Assembly (NCBI GenBank): GCA_013368445.1
Contig: JAACJO010000024.1
Span: 452,314 to 516,313 of the forward strand
Length of the DNA stretch: 64,000 bases
Direction: 5' to 3'
Source of the DNA: Leucocoprinus leucothites
Lineage: Eukaryota; Basidiomycota; Agaricomycetes; Agaricales; Agaricaceae
The notes beneath the pieces were generated by a model. It did not search any database. It had not been told where the DNA came from and saw only the letters and a list, made by a program, of their open reading frames with translations. The translations under genes and the position numbers were made by a program. Shown in pieces: positions 62,667-64,000 of this stretch (position 1 is the stretch's first letter; every line of letters begins with the position of its first letter).

Positions 62667-63889
62667 CTAATCAGAGTCCTCTTCCTCCTGCGCGTGTAAA
62701 CCAGGACCAGCTGCACCACGAACCTCGTCCATGTCATCCTGGTCTCCGTCAGATCCAAAATGCGGCAGGGCTTTCTCGTGGAGAAGGATGTGAGGAGCGG
62801 GCGGACGTTTCGAATCTTGCGGCCAACGTTGGAATGCATTCTTCGCTGGCTTTGCTGCCGACGTAGGCCACATCTTGTCTGACTCTGCCTTTGGTATCCA
62901 GCTCCAGGTACGGATCCTCTCCCAGAATTGACGCCGAATGGTCTCAATTACCTCAGGCTGCTGGGCATTCTCCTCAAGCATCCGCATCCAAGTTTGATAG
63001 TAGAGGGACTGTCGGTAGTTCTGCACTGCTGTCGACGACTGATGGCCTGGTGGCGGAAATAGCCAACGAAAGCTCGTTTTCCACTCATCTTCCCTTGCTA
63101 CTTTGTAATAAACACTATGAAACAGCTTATCGAGACGAACACTCCTGTATGGCTCTTCATTGCCAGACCGGCGCTCATTCTCATCCAGCTTGAGATAGGA
63201 GGAGTTTGCAGAACCGCGAGGATTGGGTGATTTTGAGGTGACATCAACGACAAACTGGCGCCAAAGCTGTGAAATCTGAGCATCAATGCCTTGAGGCTCA
63301 GCGTCAGGAGTGGACGGTCTGTCTTCGATGTCTGAGGCATCGTCGAAAGTCGGGGGGGCAAGAGCGACACCTTGCTCAGCAAGGTTGAACAAGTCAGGTT
63401 CCGCAGCGCCAGTCATGTTGATATAGGGAACGGGCCTTTGTTTGTTGGTAGTGAAACGTGTGAGGGCAACAATGTTACGATCAACAAATCCCGCGTTTTG
63501 ATATTTGGCTTGGACCTGATCTTTGTCCAAACCCTTGAACCAGAACTTGAACGACTTGGCTGGAAGGATGGGCCCGGATAACCGCAGTCGAGGAACGTCG
63601 CCGACGATCATTCTGCGAAAAAATACGCATCCGAAAGGTATGTAAGCAATGCGTTTGTGGTTGTCGGGATGGATGGTTGCACGATACGCGAGGTGAAGAT
63701 CGATTGCGTCTGATGCCTCGATGATTGGGAGAGCGGCATCCATGAGGTCTCTGGAAGCCGGCCCGTCTTCAGGGCGTGCATGAAGCCCGTTTAGGAGCCA
63801 GACACAAGCCGCAGTGAGGAGGAGTGATTCGGGGAGAAAGCGTAACTGGGAAGGGCCGGTTGCTTGAAGATGAAGGGTTTGGCTAGGGG
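62667..63889 (-). CDS. Subtelomeric uncharacterised protein, 5' end cut by the telomere
   Basis: From the first ATG (63743) to the TAG at 62667 the frame encodes 358 residues. It also stays open upstream through FLPESLLLTAACVWLLNGLHARPEDGP into the telomeric hexamers (Thr-Leu repeats), so the original start is probably lost. Visible: IPFGCVFFRRMIVGDVPRLRLSG, SFKFWFKGLDKDQVQAKYQNAGFVD, an acidic linker, then ISQLWRQFVVDVTSKSPNPRGSANSSYLKL, FRWLFPPPGH...YRQSLYYQTWMRML and an acidic tail (EEEDSD). Agaric genomes contain many similar subtelomeric or repeated proteins, as far as I recall; no function is known to me. It may belong to a mobile or telomere-associated repeated family. Confidence 0.6.
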
Positions 63890-64000
63890 TTAGGGTTAGG
63901 GTTAGGGTTAGGGTTAGGGTTAGGGTTAGGGTTAGGGTTAGGGTTAGGGTTAGGGTTAGGGTTAGGGTTAGGGTTAGGGTTAGGGTTAGGGTTAGTTATT
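63884..64000 (+). repeat. Telomere, (TTAGGG)n
   Basis: One TAGGGG variant (63884-63889) is followed by 17 perfect TTAGGG units (63890-63991) and a non-repeat tail TTAGTTATT. The G-rich strand runs toward the window end, as expected for a right chromosome end. The last nine bases are probably an assembly-end error. Confidence 0.97.

Overview
The window is the right-hand end of a chromosome from a filamentous basidiomycete, most likely a mushroom-forming agaric. The last ~110 bases are a TTAGGG telomere array. Genes carry many 47-65 bp introns with GT-AG (sometimes GC-AG) borders. The gene set (F-box proteins, BTB proteins, a HAM1-like protein, an nwd2-type NACHT protein, a short Cys-rich metallothionein) is typical of Agaricomycetes. 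Intron-exon models were assembled by eye from reading frame and splice sites.

Layout. (1) 1-22.2 kb is gene-poor subtelomere: a single-pass membrane protein (about 1.9-3.1 kb, -), a BTB/POZ protein (3.5-4.7 kb, -), a 36-residue metallothionein split over three exons (6.2-6.4 kb, +), an 11-exon HAM1-like protein (9.7-13.4 kb, +), a decayed intron-containing duplicate of part of that gene (15.2-15.5 kb), and an intact single-exon F-box gene (18.2-19.8 kb, +, 'F-box A'). (2) 22.2-55.6 kb is a tandem segmental-duplication array of six units. Each unit has an uncharacterised gene on + ('gene A', copies A0-A5) facing a copy of the mitochondrial acetyl-CoA hydrolase/CoA-transferase gene ACH1 on -. 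In the first five units ACH1 has lost its first exon and is joined to the same ~250 bp piece of F-box A. A second F-box gene ('F-box B', -) or its remnant follows in most units. Gene A is intact in three copies (A1, A2, A3; 548, 552 and 567 residues). A0 is an in-frame internally deleted 188-residue form, A4 has shifted splice acceptors, and A5 has stop codons. ACH1 is intact only in the last, telomere-side unit (13 exons, 544 residues); six other ACH1 copies are pseudogenes. (3) 55.7-64 kb holds housekeeping VPS74/GOLPH3 (-), divergent from an nwd2-like NACHT NTPase (+). Beyond these lie a repeat-rich stretch with a 171 bp TA-flanked TIR element, an uncharacterised locus with duplicated exon modules, and a subtelomeric gene whose reading frame runs straight into the telomere.

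The most unusual content is the array. It amplified a gene family I cannot assign while inactivating the co-duplicated metabolic gene in every copy but one. The shared ACH1::F-box A junction shows the daughter units descend from one rearranged ancestor. The spread of divergence suggests repeated rounds of duplication; units 1 and 2 are the youngest pair.
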